Program-made: the position numbers and the translations under genes
In this document: positions 35,975 to 46,929 of the stretch, piece by piece
Layout of the letters: the number at the start of each line of letters is the position of its first letter
Numbering within the stretch: position 1 is the stretch's first letter
Source: Cocos nucifera
Lineage: Eukaryota > Streptophyta > Magnoliopsida > Arecales > Arecaceae
Reading direction: 5' to 3'
Length of the DNA stretch: 64,000 nucleotides
Assembly: GCA_006176705.1 (NCBI GenBank)
Contig: QRFJ01000482.1
Span: 186,001-250,000 of the forward strand
The notes under the pieces: generated by a model
What the model saw: only the letters and a program-made list of their open reading frames with translations
Told to the model about the DNA's origin: nothing
Databases searched by the model: none

Positions 35975-36899
35975 TGATGCATGCTAATTTATAGCTATGG
36001 CAAGTGCACCAGTCGATCAAGTAATAAAGTGAATGAGTAGAGTATCATCCCTAGAGGATTGAAAAATAAGTACTGAAAAGCTCTTTCCTATGCTTTATTT
36101 AGAAGATCGATTTATGAGAATAAGAAATTAAAAAAAAAAAAAAATAATTAAAAGTTTTTAATTAAATAGAGAGAGTGTAAATTATTAGGGATTTTAAATT
36201 CAAGAGCAATGGATTACTAAGGCAATCGGTTCACCAACTCAGTCAATACAATATTCAGATTTTTAGATTAATTTTATTTCATGTGACGGTGGAGTCTCCT
36301 AATTTATTCACTACCCTTTGGTCCAGGCATAGCAAAACTATTAATATTTATTAATTATCCTTTGGTCCAGGTGTAATTTAAATAAATATTAATGCATTAG
36401 GTTTTGTGAAACCCTCTAATTAAAATACGCTGCGTCCAAAGCGCACTAAAATTTCCGCATGCATATGAATTCTAATTTGATTCATAATACAAGGTATATA
36501 ATCAAGAAGCATTAACATAGATGTACTTGGTCCGTAACATCTATGTTCATCAGATCAATTAGAAGATGGCCAGTAATCTAAAAGCATTAAGATCAGATTT
36601 ATATACTCCTCATGAATAAAATTTAAAAATAAATCATACTGAATATTGCATCAAAAGAGTGGCTACACCTTAGCCTTAGTAAAAGAAAATTTAGTTCATG
36701 ATAATAAGTTCAAAAATAGTAAATAAAATAAAAAGCATAAGAAATTAGACTGTTTGATTGCTGAAATTGATTGTCTGCTGCTCTTGATGTGGAGAACTTG
36801 GCGAAGATGAAGAGGCTCCTTAATCGATGTCTTGATCGTCGAAAGAAATAAAAAAATCAAAAACTTTTTTTATTTTCTCACAAATCACTTTTCTTTTAC

Positions 36900-36938
<39 letters not shown>

Positions 36939-37765
36939 ATTTCTCTCTTCTCCTTCTCTCTCTCTCTCTCTCTCCCCTCTCTCTCCTCTGATTGATTTTT
37001 TTCTCACGACAACCATAGGTTTTTATAGATAAAGAGTTTGATTTCCTCCCAAAATCCATCAAAAACTAGGTTTAAGACTCCCAAAATAACTCAAATTAAG
37101 ATCTGGGTAATTCTGACCATTAGATGTTGATCAAACAGTCCAAAAACCACTTAAAAACCTCTTAAAATAACTCAGATCAAGTTGAATTTAATGCCAGCCG
37201 TTGGATTAACCGTTGGATCAAATCTGGGCCATCCGATCACGTTGAAAGAAGGCTTTTGATCTATAGTTTAACTTCGGGATGAATCTCAGCCATTGGATCT
37301 CGATCGGGAGCTATGGATGCCATCCATCAGCGCCTTCTTTTCGATCATCCGATCAAGCTTCAGTGAAAACCGCCCATTGGATCAGCCAAAATTTCCAAAT
37401 TACCCTCCATGGATCATGCACGAGCCCGGTGTTGCGTGGACCGCCGCATTCTTCAGCCAATCAAAGCGCTTTTTCTAATGTAAAATACCCAAAATACCCT
37501 CTGTTTGGTCCACCGTGCGCTGCAAAAAATGCTGACGTCATTCTGACATCAGCATTGCATCGGTGGTTTTTTTTTAAATTCAATTCTGTGCTCGTTTGAA
37601 GTCCATTTTGTCTGAAATTTATTTCATCTGAACCAGAAAAATAAGATCTTCACATTGGTGGCCTTCTTTCCTATATAAGATTAATAAAATTATTAATTTT
37701 TAAAGAAATAGATTAATTTATTTTATAATTTAATATTTTTATTAATATATTTTTACCACTTATTA
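35975..37765 (-). repeat. Athila 5' LTR
   Basis: It ends on the minus strand in gcatgcatca (35975). It carries a shorter CT microsatellite (about 36901-36985) than its partner and a small segment at about 37515-37560 (gctgacgtcattctgacatc) that is shortened in the other LTR. Confidence 0.92.
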
Positions 37766-37770
37766 ATATA

Positions 37771-38159
37771 CATCTCTTCAATCAGCTCTTTATTTAGAAA
37801 AACTATCTTCACATCTATCTGCCAGATCTTATAGTCTAGATGGGCAGCAATTGTAAGCATTATTCGAATGCATTTAAGCATTGCAATAGGAATGAACGTC
37901 TCGTCATAGTTAATACCATAATATTGACGATACCCCTTGGCAACTAGATGGATTTTTTAGATCTTCGTCTTTTCGTCTACACCTCTCTTTCTTGTAAAGA
38001 TCCACTTACACCCAATGGATTTAATCCCTTCGGGTGGATCAATTGATGTCCACACATCATTGATCTTCATAGACTCTATTTTGGACTTTGTGGCCTCAAG
38101 CCATTTCTCAAAATCAGGTCTCATTATTGCATCCATAAAGTATCTATTCAACTGATGTG
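37771..38159 (-). pseudogene. Copia-B RT N-terminal part
   Basis: It reads R-P-D-F-E-K-W-L-E-A-T (about 38115), D-V-W-T (about 38050), C-K-W-I-F-T-R-K-R (about 37990), D-V-K-I-V-F-L-N-K-E-L (about 37810-37790) and E-E-M-Y-I at the edge. The frame continues in phase at 30616 on the other side of the Athila insertion. On its upstream side the chain continues at 43273 across copia-C. The open piece is 64 codons (37957-38151). Confidence 0.9.
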
Positions 38160-38164
38160 GTACT

Positions 38165-40207
38165 TATTATATATATGTGCCCTAGAAGTCAGAATTGGCT
38201 GACACTTGTAATACACTTCTAGGGGCAAAATTATAATTTTAAATAAAAGCAATAAATGGGTTATTTTCTATCACATATGTGTATTTAGTGTCTGTGATAC
38301 ATCCTTTGAGTTAATGATAATGATAATTCATATTTTCAAGAGTTGAAAATTTAAGACATGAATAATCATTGTTAACTCATAAATTGCTCCCGACCATAGG
38401 ATCATCATGAGGATGGTGATTGATCCGAAAGGTTGGTGTACAATTGCTTCTTTTTAGTAGATGAGTCTTAAGTCTATGGTGTGGAGACACCGGAGCGAGA
38501 GTACAGGTACTCGTTAGAGAACGAGGGCACTAAGCGTGACCACCTCGAGTAGTCATTAGGGAGTCTACCTTCTCGTCGATGACTGACTCGATGCTACAGT
38601 AGTGTGTCTGGTTCTTTGACCTGAGGTGCATCGGCAGTTCACCTTGAGGGTGTTATAGTTTGACTACACCATTACTCGATCTCCTAGCCATATGGAACCC
38701 TGAGGTGTATGTTGGCTATGACATGTTCATTGTAGGAACTGGATGGCATCAAGATGGAATCTATCTACCTCGATGGTAGAGGAGCAGCCCTATGATAATC
38801 ATGAGAATCAAGTTCCAGAAGCCCATGGCCATGGCAAAGTGAAATAATAGAAAGAGTTTCTATTTAGATTTTCACATTGGACTCGAATCGAATGATTACA
38901 TCATATGACAGAGACTAGGGTTTGACGAGTTTACCTTAACCCTAATCTGATCGGGGCTTAAGATAGAAGAACTGAATTACACAGGTAGCTGCACCAAGAG
39001 GTTCGCATTCAGCTTTGATGGGTTGCCACCATATACTGCTAGGTGTCACTGGTGGATTTTGGGAGCAATTAGAATAATTTAAATGATCGATTATTCTAGC
39101 TGTTCGAATCAGAAGAGTTCTGATCCATCGAAAGGAGTTTCGATGATGTCGATGATAGAGATCATGACATATCCCATTACCATATAGAACTGAATCTAAC
39201 TGGGTCATACAAACAAGGGTTTGAATCTGGTGATCATCAATTGAACTGATCTAGTTCAATTGATCTGAATGAGATTCAATTAGGTTCAAGGAAATTGTGC
39301 TAAAACTCGATTGAACCTAACGTTCTTCTTTTGCTATCATAAATAAGTTATCTTATCTGAGCCAAAGGAGTTTGTACTCAATTAGAGGTCTTCATATGGT
39401 CTGACTGGAGGTTGTCCAAGTCAGAATAGGTTGTCTTATTTTATAAGACATTACCTGCCATTTTTGGTCACCTGCCATTTCTTGTTCTTTGACTTTGGTC
39501 AAAAGTCTACCTTTGACTGGTCAAACGTTGACCATTGAATACTTTGGACTTTTGACCAACATGTCATGCACCTATTGGAAGAGCTGATGGGGGCCTGTCC
39601 CCTACCAGAACCTGGCAAAGAGAAGGGCGCACGCCACCCTAGGCTGTGTCCCAAGTTGGAGGGCCTAGGAGTCCTTGTTGGATCAAGGATCCATCTCCAT
39701 TTTGGATTCTAATTAGAGTTTTCTTCTAAAAGAACATTTGACTGTCTTAGGGCACCTCTAAGTAGAATCCAGGGGTCTCTATTCCACCAATCAGATTTAG
39801 ATCTGATTTCACAAAGGAGTTGTGATTGGTTGGAGAAGAGGAGTTGGATCATAGCTAGTCTATAAATAGACCCTATATCCAACTCAGATTAAAAGAGATA
39901 TAAGATGAGATCATAGTTTCCCCATGCCCCAAGGCTGCCTCTCCCCTCCCTCTCCATGCCACCAACTTCTCCCCTTGCTGCTTCACACATCCAAAGGAGT
40001 TTTGGACCTTGGTTGGTGGATTCAGATCAAAGAAAGGTCGATCAAAAAGTAAGAAGGCTGCGCTGCTGCAAAGGACGACTGCTCATCTTCAAAAAGAGTT
40101 TGAAGATCCTCTAGATCAGATCAGATCTGATTTTTGGAGACGTGATGAAGGAAGAAGAGGATCTCTAGATCCAATCCTGAGTGGATACTCGTAGAGGCCA
40201 GGCGCTT
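38165..40207 (+). repeat. Copia-C 5' LTR, end missing
   Basis: It begins tattatatatatgtgccc and aligns with 40981-43024; about 240 bp of its end are lost in the gap. From about 39500 onward it differs from its partner by many single-base indels. Confidence 0.9.
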
Positions 40208-40488
40208 NNNNNNNNNNNNNNNNNNNNNNNNNNNNNNNNNNNNNNNNNNNNNNNNNNNNNNNNNNNNNNNNNNNNNNNNNNNNNNNNNNNNNNNNNNNNN
40301 NNNNNNNNNNNNNNNNNNNNNNNNNNNNNNNNNNNNNNNNNNNNNNNNNNNNNNNNNNNNNNNNNNNNNNNNNNNNNNNNNNNNNNNNNNNNNNNNNNNN
40401 NNNNNNNNNNNNNNNNNNNNNNNNNNNNNNNNNNNNNNNNNNNNNNNNNNNNNNNNNNNNNNNNNNNNNNNNNNNNNNNNNNNNNNNN
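40208..40488. other. assembly gap (281 N)
   Basis: Unsequenced. It must contain the end of the copia-C 5' LTR (about 240 bp), the primer site and whatever remains of gag, protease, integrase and RT, so 281 bases cannot be the true length unless the interior is deleted. Confidence 1.
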
Positions 40489-40970
40489 CCTTATGCTTCT
40501 GCAATAGGGAGCCTCATGTATGCCATGCTATGTACACGACCTGATATAGCCCATGCTGTGAGTGTCACAAGCAGATATCAGTCAAATCCAAGTGAAGAAC
40601 ACTGGACTTCTGTGAAATGTATCCTTAAGTACTTGAGAAGAACTAAGGATATAATGTTGGTCTTTGGTAACGGAGAACTCCAAGTCCAGGGATACACAGA
40701 CTCAGATTTCATGTCTGATATAGATGATCGAAAGTCGACATCTGGCAGACTGTTTGTGTGCAATGGTGGTGCTGTCAGCTGAAAAGTTTCAAGCAAATGG
40801 CGATACCACCTCATCCGCGATTACCTTGAAAAGGGTTATATCGAGGTCAAGAGAGTCAACTCCACAGATAATATGGCAGACCCACTTACAAAGCCGTTGG
40901 ACCAACAAGAAGTTCGAAGCCCACCTTGAGAAGATGGGACTTAGACTTGTAGCCAGTTGGCTTTAGGATA
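40489..40970 (+). pseudogene. Copia-C RNase H fragment
   Basis: The open piece 40516-40782 reads S-L-M-Y-A-M-L-C-T-R-P-D-I-A, S-R-Y-Q-S-N-P, H-W-x-S-V-K, L-K-Y-L-R-R-T-K-D and G-Y-T-D-S-D-F (catalytic Asp present), typical copia RNase H. After G-A-V-S and a stop the chain jumps to R-Y-H-L-I-R-D and N-M-A-D-P-L-T-K-P-L: the part holding the catalytic E-A-E-Y and the second D region is missing, about 60 residues. It is followed at 40970-40980 by the polypurine tract. Confidence 0.9.
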
Positions 40971-40980
40971 AGTAGGAGAT
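40970..40980 (+). promoter_or_regulatory. Copia-C polypurine tract
   Basis: aagtaggagat immediately precedes the 3' LTR start tgttatat. Confidence 0.85.
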
Positions 40981-43267
40981 TGTTATATATATGTGCCCTA
41001 GAAGCCAGAATTGTCTGACACTTGTAATACACTTCTAGGAGCAAAATTATAATTTTGACTAAAAGCAATAAATGGGTTATTTTCTATCACATATGTGTAT
41101 TTAGTGTCTGTGATACATCCTTTGAGTTAATGGTAATGATAATTCATATTTTCAAGAGTTGAAAATTTAAGACATGAATAATCATTGTTAACTCATAAAT
41201 TGCTCTCGACCATAGGATCATCACGAGGATGGTGATTGATCCAGAAGGTTGGTGTACAATCGCTTCTCTTTAGTAGATGAGTCTTAAGTCTACGGTGTGG
41301 AGACACCGGAGTAAAAGTATAGGTACTCGTTAGAGAACGAGGGCACTGAGCGTGACCACCTCGAGTAGTCATTAGGGAGTCTACCTTCTCGTCATGACTG
41401 ACTCGATGCTGCAGTAGTATGTCTGGTTCTTTGACCTGAGGTGCATCGACAGTTCACCTTGAGGGTGTTATAGTTTGACTACACCATTACTCGGTCTCCT
41501 AGCCATATGGAACCCTGAGGTGTATGTTGGCTATGACATGTTCATTGTAGGAACTGGATTGCATCAAGATAGAATCTATCTACCTTGATGGTAGAGGAGC
41601 AGCCCTATGATAATCATGAGAATCAAGTCCAGAAGCCCATGGCCATGGCAAAGTGAAATAATAGAAAGAGTTTCTATTTAGATTTTCACATTGGACTCAA
41701 ATCGAATGATTACATCATATGACAGAGACTAGGGTTTGACGAGTTTACCTTAACCCTAATCTGATCGGGGCTCAAGATAGAAGAATTGAATCACACAAGG
41801 TAGCTGCACCAAGAGGTTCGCATTCAGCTCTGATGGGTTGCCACCATATACTGCTAGGTGTCACTGGTGGATTTTGGGAGCAATTAGAATGATTTAGATG
41901 ATCGATCATTCTAGCTGTTCGAATCAGAAGAGTTCTGATCCATCGAAAGGAGTTTCGATGATGTCGATGATAGAGATCATGACATATCCCATTATCATAC
42001 AGAACTGAACCTAACTGGGTCACACAAATAAGGGTTTGAATCTGGTGATCATCAATTGAACTGATCTAGTTCAATTGATCTGAATGAGATTCAATTAGGT
42101 TCAAGCAAAATCGTGCTAGCACTCGATTGAACCTAACGTTCTTCTTTTGCTATCATAAATAAGTTGTCCTGTCTGAGCCAAAGGAGTTTGTGCTCAATTA
42201 GAGGCCTTCATATGGTCTGACTGGAGGTTGTCCAAGTCAAAATAGGTTGTCTTATTTTATAAGACATTACCTGCCATTTTTGGTCACCTGCCATTTCTTG
42301 TTCTTTGACTTTGGTCAAAAGTCTACCTTTGACTGGTCAAACGTTGACCATTGATACTTTGACTTTTGACCACATGTCATGCACCTATTGGAGAGCTGGT
42401 GGGGGCCTGTCCTCCCTACCAGAACCTAGCAAGGAGAAGGGCGCACGCCACCCTAGGCATGTGCCCAAGTTGGAGGCGCCTAGGAGTCCTTGTTGGACAA
42501 GGACTCCATCTCCATTTTTGGATTCCAATTAGAGTTCTTCTAAGAACCAACTTTGACTGGTCTTAGGCACCCTCTAAGGAGGAATCCAGGGGTCTCTATT
42601 CCCACCAATCAGATTTAGATCTGATTTCACAAAGGGTTGTGATTGGTTGGGAAGAAGAGGAGTTGGATCATAGCTAGTCTATAAATAAGACCCTGTATCC
42701 AACTCAGATTAAAAGAGATATGATGAGATCATAGTTTCTCCATGCCCCAAGGCTGCCTCTCCCCTCCCTCTCCATGCCAAACCACCTTCTCCCCTTGCTC
42801 TCCACGTCCAAAAGGAGTTTTGGACCTTGGTTGGTGTGATTCAGATCAAAGAAAGGCGATCAAAAGTAAGAAGGCTGCGCTGCTGCAAAGGACGACTGCT
42901 CATCTTCAAAAAGAGTTTTGAAGATCCTCTAGATCAGATCCAGATCTGATTTTTGGAGGTGTGATAGAGAAGAAGAGGATCTCTAGATCCAACCTGAGTG
43001 GATACCGATAGAGGCCAGGCGCTTGCGTGGCTAAGATCCAGAACCTTCCGCTGCAAACAGGATCATCAACAGGGTAATAGGATTACCCAGATCAGGTAAA
43101 TTAAATTTGATTTAATTTATCTTTTAATTTTATTTTATTAAAATAATAAGAATCAAATCTAAAACATATCAAGATCTAATTGGGATCAAGAGAAAAATTT
43201 TTGAAATATATCTCTTGATCTGATCAGATATGAACGAACCTGGACAGGAAAATTAGGATTCCCTTCA
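40981..43267 (+). repeat. Copia-C 3' LTR
   Basis: Full copy, 2287 bp, TG...CA. A plausible TATA box is ctataaata at about 42679-42687, followed by a C-rich leader. Confidence 0.92.
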
Positions 43268-43272
43268 GTACT

Positions 43273-44560
43273 CTACCGGATCATCTTAATAGTATAGGTA
43301 CTTAGGCTCCAAATTTAATCTAATCAAATTTAACTCAGGTTCAGGTGTGAGTCTTTCTACCTGTGGAACTTCATCAAGTTTAATTTTAAAGGCAACAATT
43401 CTTTCACCAAGAAACTTTTTTTTTTAAAAAAATTATCTTAAAACTGACGAACACCTTTTGTTCTTCAGCATGGTAGAAATAGTAACTCTTACTTTCTTTG
43501 GAATATTCTATAAATACATACTTATCAAATTGGGGTCTAAGCTTATCTGTATGCAAACGTTTGACATAAGCCGAACATCCCTAAACCCATAGGTGAGAGA
43601 GTATAGGCCTACGCCCAATCTATATCTCATATATAGTCTTTATGGTAGATTTATTTGGTACGTTATTCAATATATAACATGCAGTCTTAAGAGAATAATT
43701 CTAAAATAAAATAGGCAGACTAGCAAATCTCATCATGGATCGAATCATGTCTAACAAAATTTGATTTCTCCTTTTCGATACACCATTATGCTGTGGTATT
43801 TCTGAAGGGATTCACTATAAGAAAATCCTATTCTCTCCTAGATATGTCAAGAACTTACTAGATAGATATTCACCTTCTCGATTCGATTAAAGAATTTTAA
43901 TACTCTTTTCAGTTTATTTTTCTACTTCACTTTGGAATCTTTTGAACATTTCAAATAAATTCGACTTATGTTTCATCAGATAGGCATATCCATACTTAGA
44001 TAGATCATCTATGAAAGTGATGAAGTAGAAATATCCACCTCTGGCACCTATGCTCATTGGTCCACATACATTGATATGTACCAGACCTAAGAGCTTAGTG
44101 GCTCTCTCACATTTTTCAGTAAAAGATGATTTGATCATTTCTCTAAGAAGATAAAACTCACAGATTGAAAGTAATTTACAATCACGAACTTTGAAGATTT
44201 TCTCTTGGATCAACCTATTTATCCTATTCTTGTTAATATGACCTAGCCTACAGTGCTATAGGTAGATATCAGAGACATTATCTAATTTAGGATATTTTTT
44301 AGAAGTGTACATTACACTCACAGGTTGTGATAAAATATAAATATCATTTTTTTATTATCCTTGTATTTTTGTAACATCATTCATAATGATATCACAATAA
44401 GCTTTCTTTATAGATAAATGATAACCATCTTTGGTCAAAAGGCTAATAGAGATTATATTCATTAGAAAGGAAGGATAATAATGACATTCATTTAAAGAAA
44501 TGATATTAGTATTGAGAATAAGTTGAACTATTCCCATAGCTAGAATTGGAATAGACCTTC
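43273..44560 (-). pseudogene. Copia-B protease and integrase remnant
   Basis: From the upstream side: a protease-like region with W-V-L-D-T-K-S-T-I-H (about 44660, Asp present); M-G-I-V-Q-L-I-L (44537 down); K-L-L-G-L-V-H-I-N-V-C-G-P-M (first acidic residue changed to Asn); F-I-T-F-I-D-D-L-S-K-Y; S-N-R-E-G-E (about 43880) and P-Q-H-N-G-V-S (about 43795, Glu lost). G-C-S-A-Y-V-K-R-L near 43580 and S-G-R-V at the copia-C edge close it. Longest open piece 99 codons (43914-44213). Confidence 0.85.
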
Positions 44561-44699
44561 CATCTCCAACATTCAGGAATCACTCATTATTTTCAAATCT
44601 TTTACTAATTTGAAGTTCTTGCAATGTATTGCAAATATGAATAGTACTTTTGGTATCTAATACCCAAGTAGAAGTATTACAAATAGAAAAATTAAAAGG

Positions 44700-44960
44700 T
44701 GTTATCATATAACATCCTTGATCAGTAACTACTTACTCATCTCTCTTATTCAGCCTATTAGGGTCATGGGAATCAAGATACTGTGAACAATTCCTCTTCC
44801 AATGTCTCTGCTTCTTACAGTGGAAGCATTCTGCATGATCTAGGTTATTCTTGGATCTTATGTTTAAACTAGGCATAGAGGCCCCAGTACAAACTACTTT
44901 TGCTGTTGAACAACATTCAACTTTCGATACTTGTTATTGAAGTTGGGTCCCATAAGTTTA
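44700..44960 (-). pseudogene. Copia-B gag C-terminal zinc knuckle
   Basis: A complete CCHC motif, C-F-H-C-K-K-Q-R-H-W-K-R-N-C, lies near 44830-44790: CX2CX4HX4C with no change. It would bind element RNA. Upstream of about 44960 the gag capsid cannot be recognised. Confidence 0.8.
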
Positions 44961-46914
44961 TCACTATCTAATAGTGAATAGAGCAACTATGATTTGGATT
45001 TAACTGCATAAAGAAAAATAAAAAAATCTAATCAGTAATTGATTCATTAAATCTAAAGATTTAAATTTTAATCAAAAGATTCTTTCACTATTTTATTCGA
45101 ACTGGTAGCCTCTATCTCTAATTCGAGGAATTACCCTAATTTCTTATTGGATACTAGAATCCACATAGACTGCACATAAGTCCAACTATGATTGGTCAAC
45201 CCATGTACATCTAAGGATAGATTCATAACTAATTATTTTTCTAAATAATTTTTAGTAATTTAATTTTGCTCCAGGTATCTTTTCAGTAGGCTAGGGCCTT
45301 TACTAAAAGTCTAGGTTAGGTCCAACCATTAACATGATCATACTTGGTTCATCTAACTAATGAATGATTAAGCCCAACTATGGTTGGTCAACCTAATCAC
45401 CATTTAGAGAGATGCGGTCAAAAAATCATATTATGAATGATAATTTTATTAGCGGATAAGCACTAGGCCTATGGGCCTCCAATAATTATCCAACTAATGG
45501 ATTCATTATCATCCACTTGAAAGGCTATGATCTAGTTATCACCATAACCATTTTATTTTAAGAATCTAATAATTTTAGAGAATTTTAATTTAAGAAAGAG
45601 AGAAGGTCAGATAAATCATCTTATCATAATCCTCCCACTGGTTTCACCAAGTCAGCTTAAGAAAGATCATTAATAAGCGGGTTAGAAGCAACTAAATCAG
45701 TCACATTAATTTACCTAACTAACATGGCCGATCAGCTCGAATAGTCAAGTGATCTGATCAAAATATAATTTCACCAAGAGGCCAGGTAAGTTCGATCAGT
45801 AGGAGGGTCTGCCAAAGCTTGCCTTAGATACCATAAAAAAATGGTCAGATAAGCAGGCTGCCAATTAAAGATCACTGATCTGGTTTACCTTAGACACCAA
45901 CTGATTTAATTAGTTTTAATTAGATCAACCTAACAGTTCGTGCTAAACCACATAGCTAAGAATCAAGTTCATCTTGGATCTCATTAAAGACATGGACTTG
46001 ATCAACTACAATTGTTATAATTGATCTAAAGAATCCTTGACCTAATCTAAGATAATAATTGATTAGATTTAGTCAATTCTCTAATTAAGTTCATTCTTTA
46101 ATCTAACCCTTGGTCTAACCTAATTAATGGACCTAATTCTTACTAATCCATTTAAGCCAATGTATTATGATTTATGTCTTAGGATCTTTAATTCACAATC
46201 CTAGATTCTAATCAAACAACTTCTTAATTCTTAATTAAATTTTGGATTGAGGGTTGGAGTTCGACTTTTTAAAAATAATTTTTATATTTATAAAATATTT
46301 TTACAACATGGTTCTACCAACTAAGTTGCATATTTGATTCATAATCAATATGCAAGTAAGATAAGCATAAAACTATTTTAGATCTAATCTAAATAGATTC
46401 ATGTAATTGAAATAATTTCAACTTCAATTAATCATAAATTATCTTAGATCAAATCTAATACATTTATGTTGATTAAAATTAAATTAAAATATTTTTAATT
46501 AGATCATAAAATTTTTTAGATCTAATATAAAATTTTATGATAAATATTTTAGATTAGCACGTACTAAGACAACCTCTCCACTGTAAGGGATAAACCTTAC
46601 AGCAGGACAATCTTATAATCAGTCCATGCAATGTAAAACTTTTATTTTTAGATCTAAAACTCCTTTAAATCTAATAAATTATAAATAAAATTAGATAATA
46701 TCAAATAAATTTATGATAAGAAATAGATCTATATGAGCTAGGACTATCTCTCCACTGTAAGGGATAAACCTTATAGCAAGACAATCTTATATCAATTCAT
46801 GGGATCATAATTTTTAATTTTAGATTTAATAATTAAATTATAAATTAGATCTAATATAAAAAATAATTTAAATATGTAAAAATAATTATGTAATAATCAA
46901 TCTAGGCTCTGATA
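44960..46914 (-). other. Copia-B leader without recognisable gag capsid
   Basis: Nearly 2 kb between the primer site and the zinc knuckle with no capsid block in any minus frame. It contains two copies of a ggttgaccaa.catagttgg word (about 45183-45201 and 45374-45392 on the plus strand) and a duplicated hairpin (46581-46602 and 46755-46776). Either gag was replaced or lost, or this is a long untranslated leader followed by a deletion. Confidence 0.55.
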
Positions 46915-46927
46915 CCAATTGAAGGAA
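46915..46927 (-). promoter_or_regulatory. Copia-B primer-binding site (initiator Met tRNA type)
   Basis: On the minus strand it reads TGGTATCAGAGCC, the usual plant initiator-Met tRNA site, two bases from the LTR end. Confidence 0.93.
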
Positions 46928-46929
46928 CC

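Larger units (their letters stand above)
30617..37765 (-). mobile_element. Athila-type Ty3/gypsy element, gag and protease only
   Basis: Nearly identical LTRs at 30617-32392 (1776 bp) and 35975-37765 (1791 bp). Element oriented minus. The primer site matches the 3' end of plant tRNA-Asp, as in Athila elements, and the gag is of Athila kind. The internal part is only about 3.6 kb: gag, part of protease, then about 1.1 kb without RT, RNase H or integrase. Flanks atatg (30612-30616) and atata (37766-37770) are a duplication with one change. It sits inside the copia-B RT, whose frame continues across it. Confidence 0.9.
38165..43267 (+). mobile_element. Copia-C: Ty1/copia element with assembly gap
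   Basis: LTR copies at 38165-40207 (cut by N) and 40981-43267 (2287 bp, TGTTATAT...CCCTTCA). The identical duplication GTACT flanks it (38160-38164 and 43268-43272). Between the LTRs only an RNase H fragment (40489-40970) is visible. It sits in copia-B between integrase and RT; the copia-B frame S-G-R-V at 43283-43273 continues in phase at 38164. Confidence 0.92.

Noticed and set aside
40121..40507. long open frames of unknown residues
   Set aside because: They are translations of the N gap.
42305..42566. overlapping plus-strand open frames in the copia-C LTR
   Set aside because: They lie in an LTR, are not open in the partner LTR, and carry no motif.
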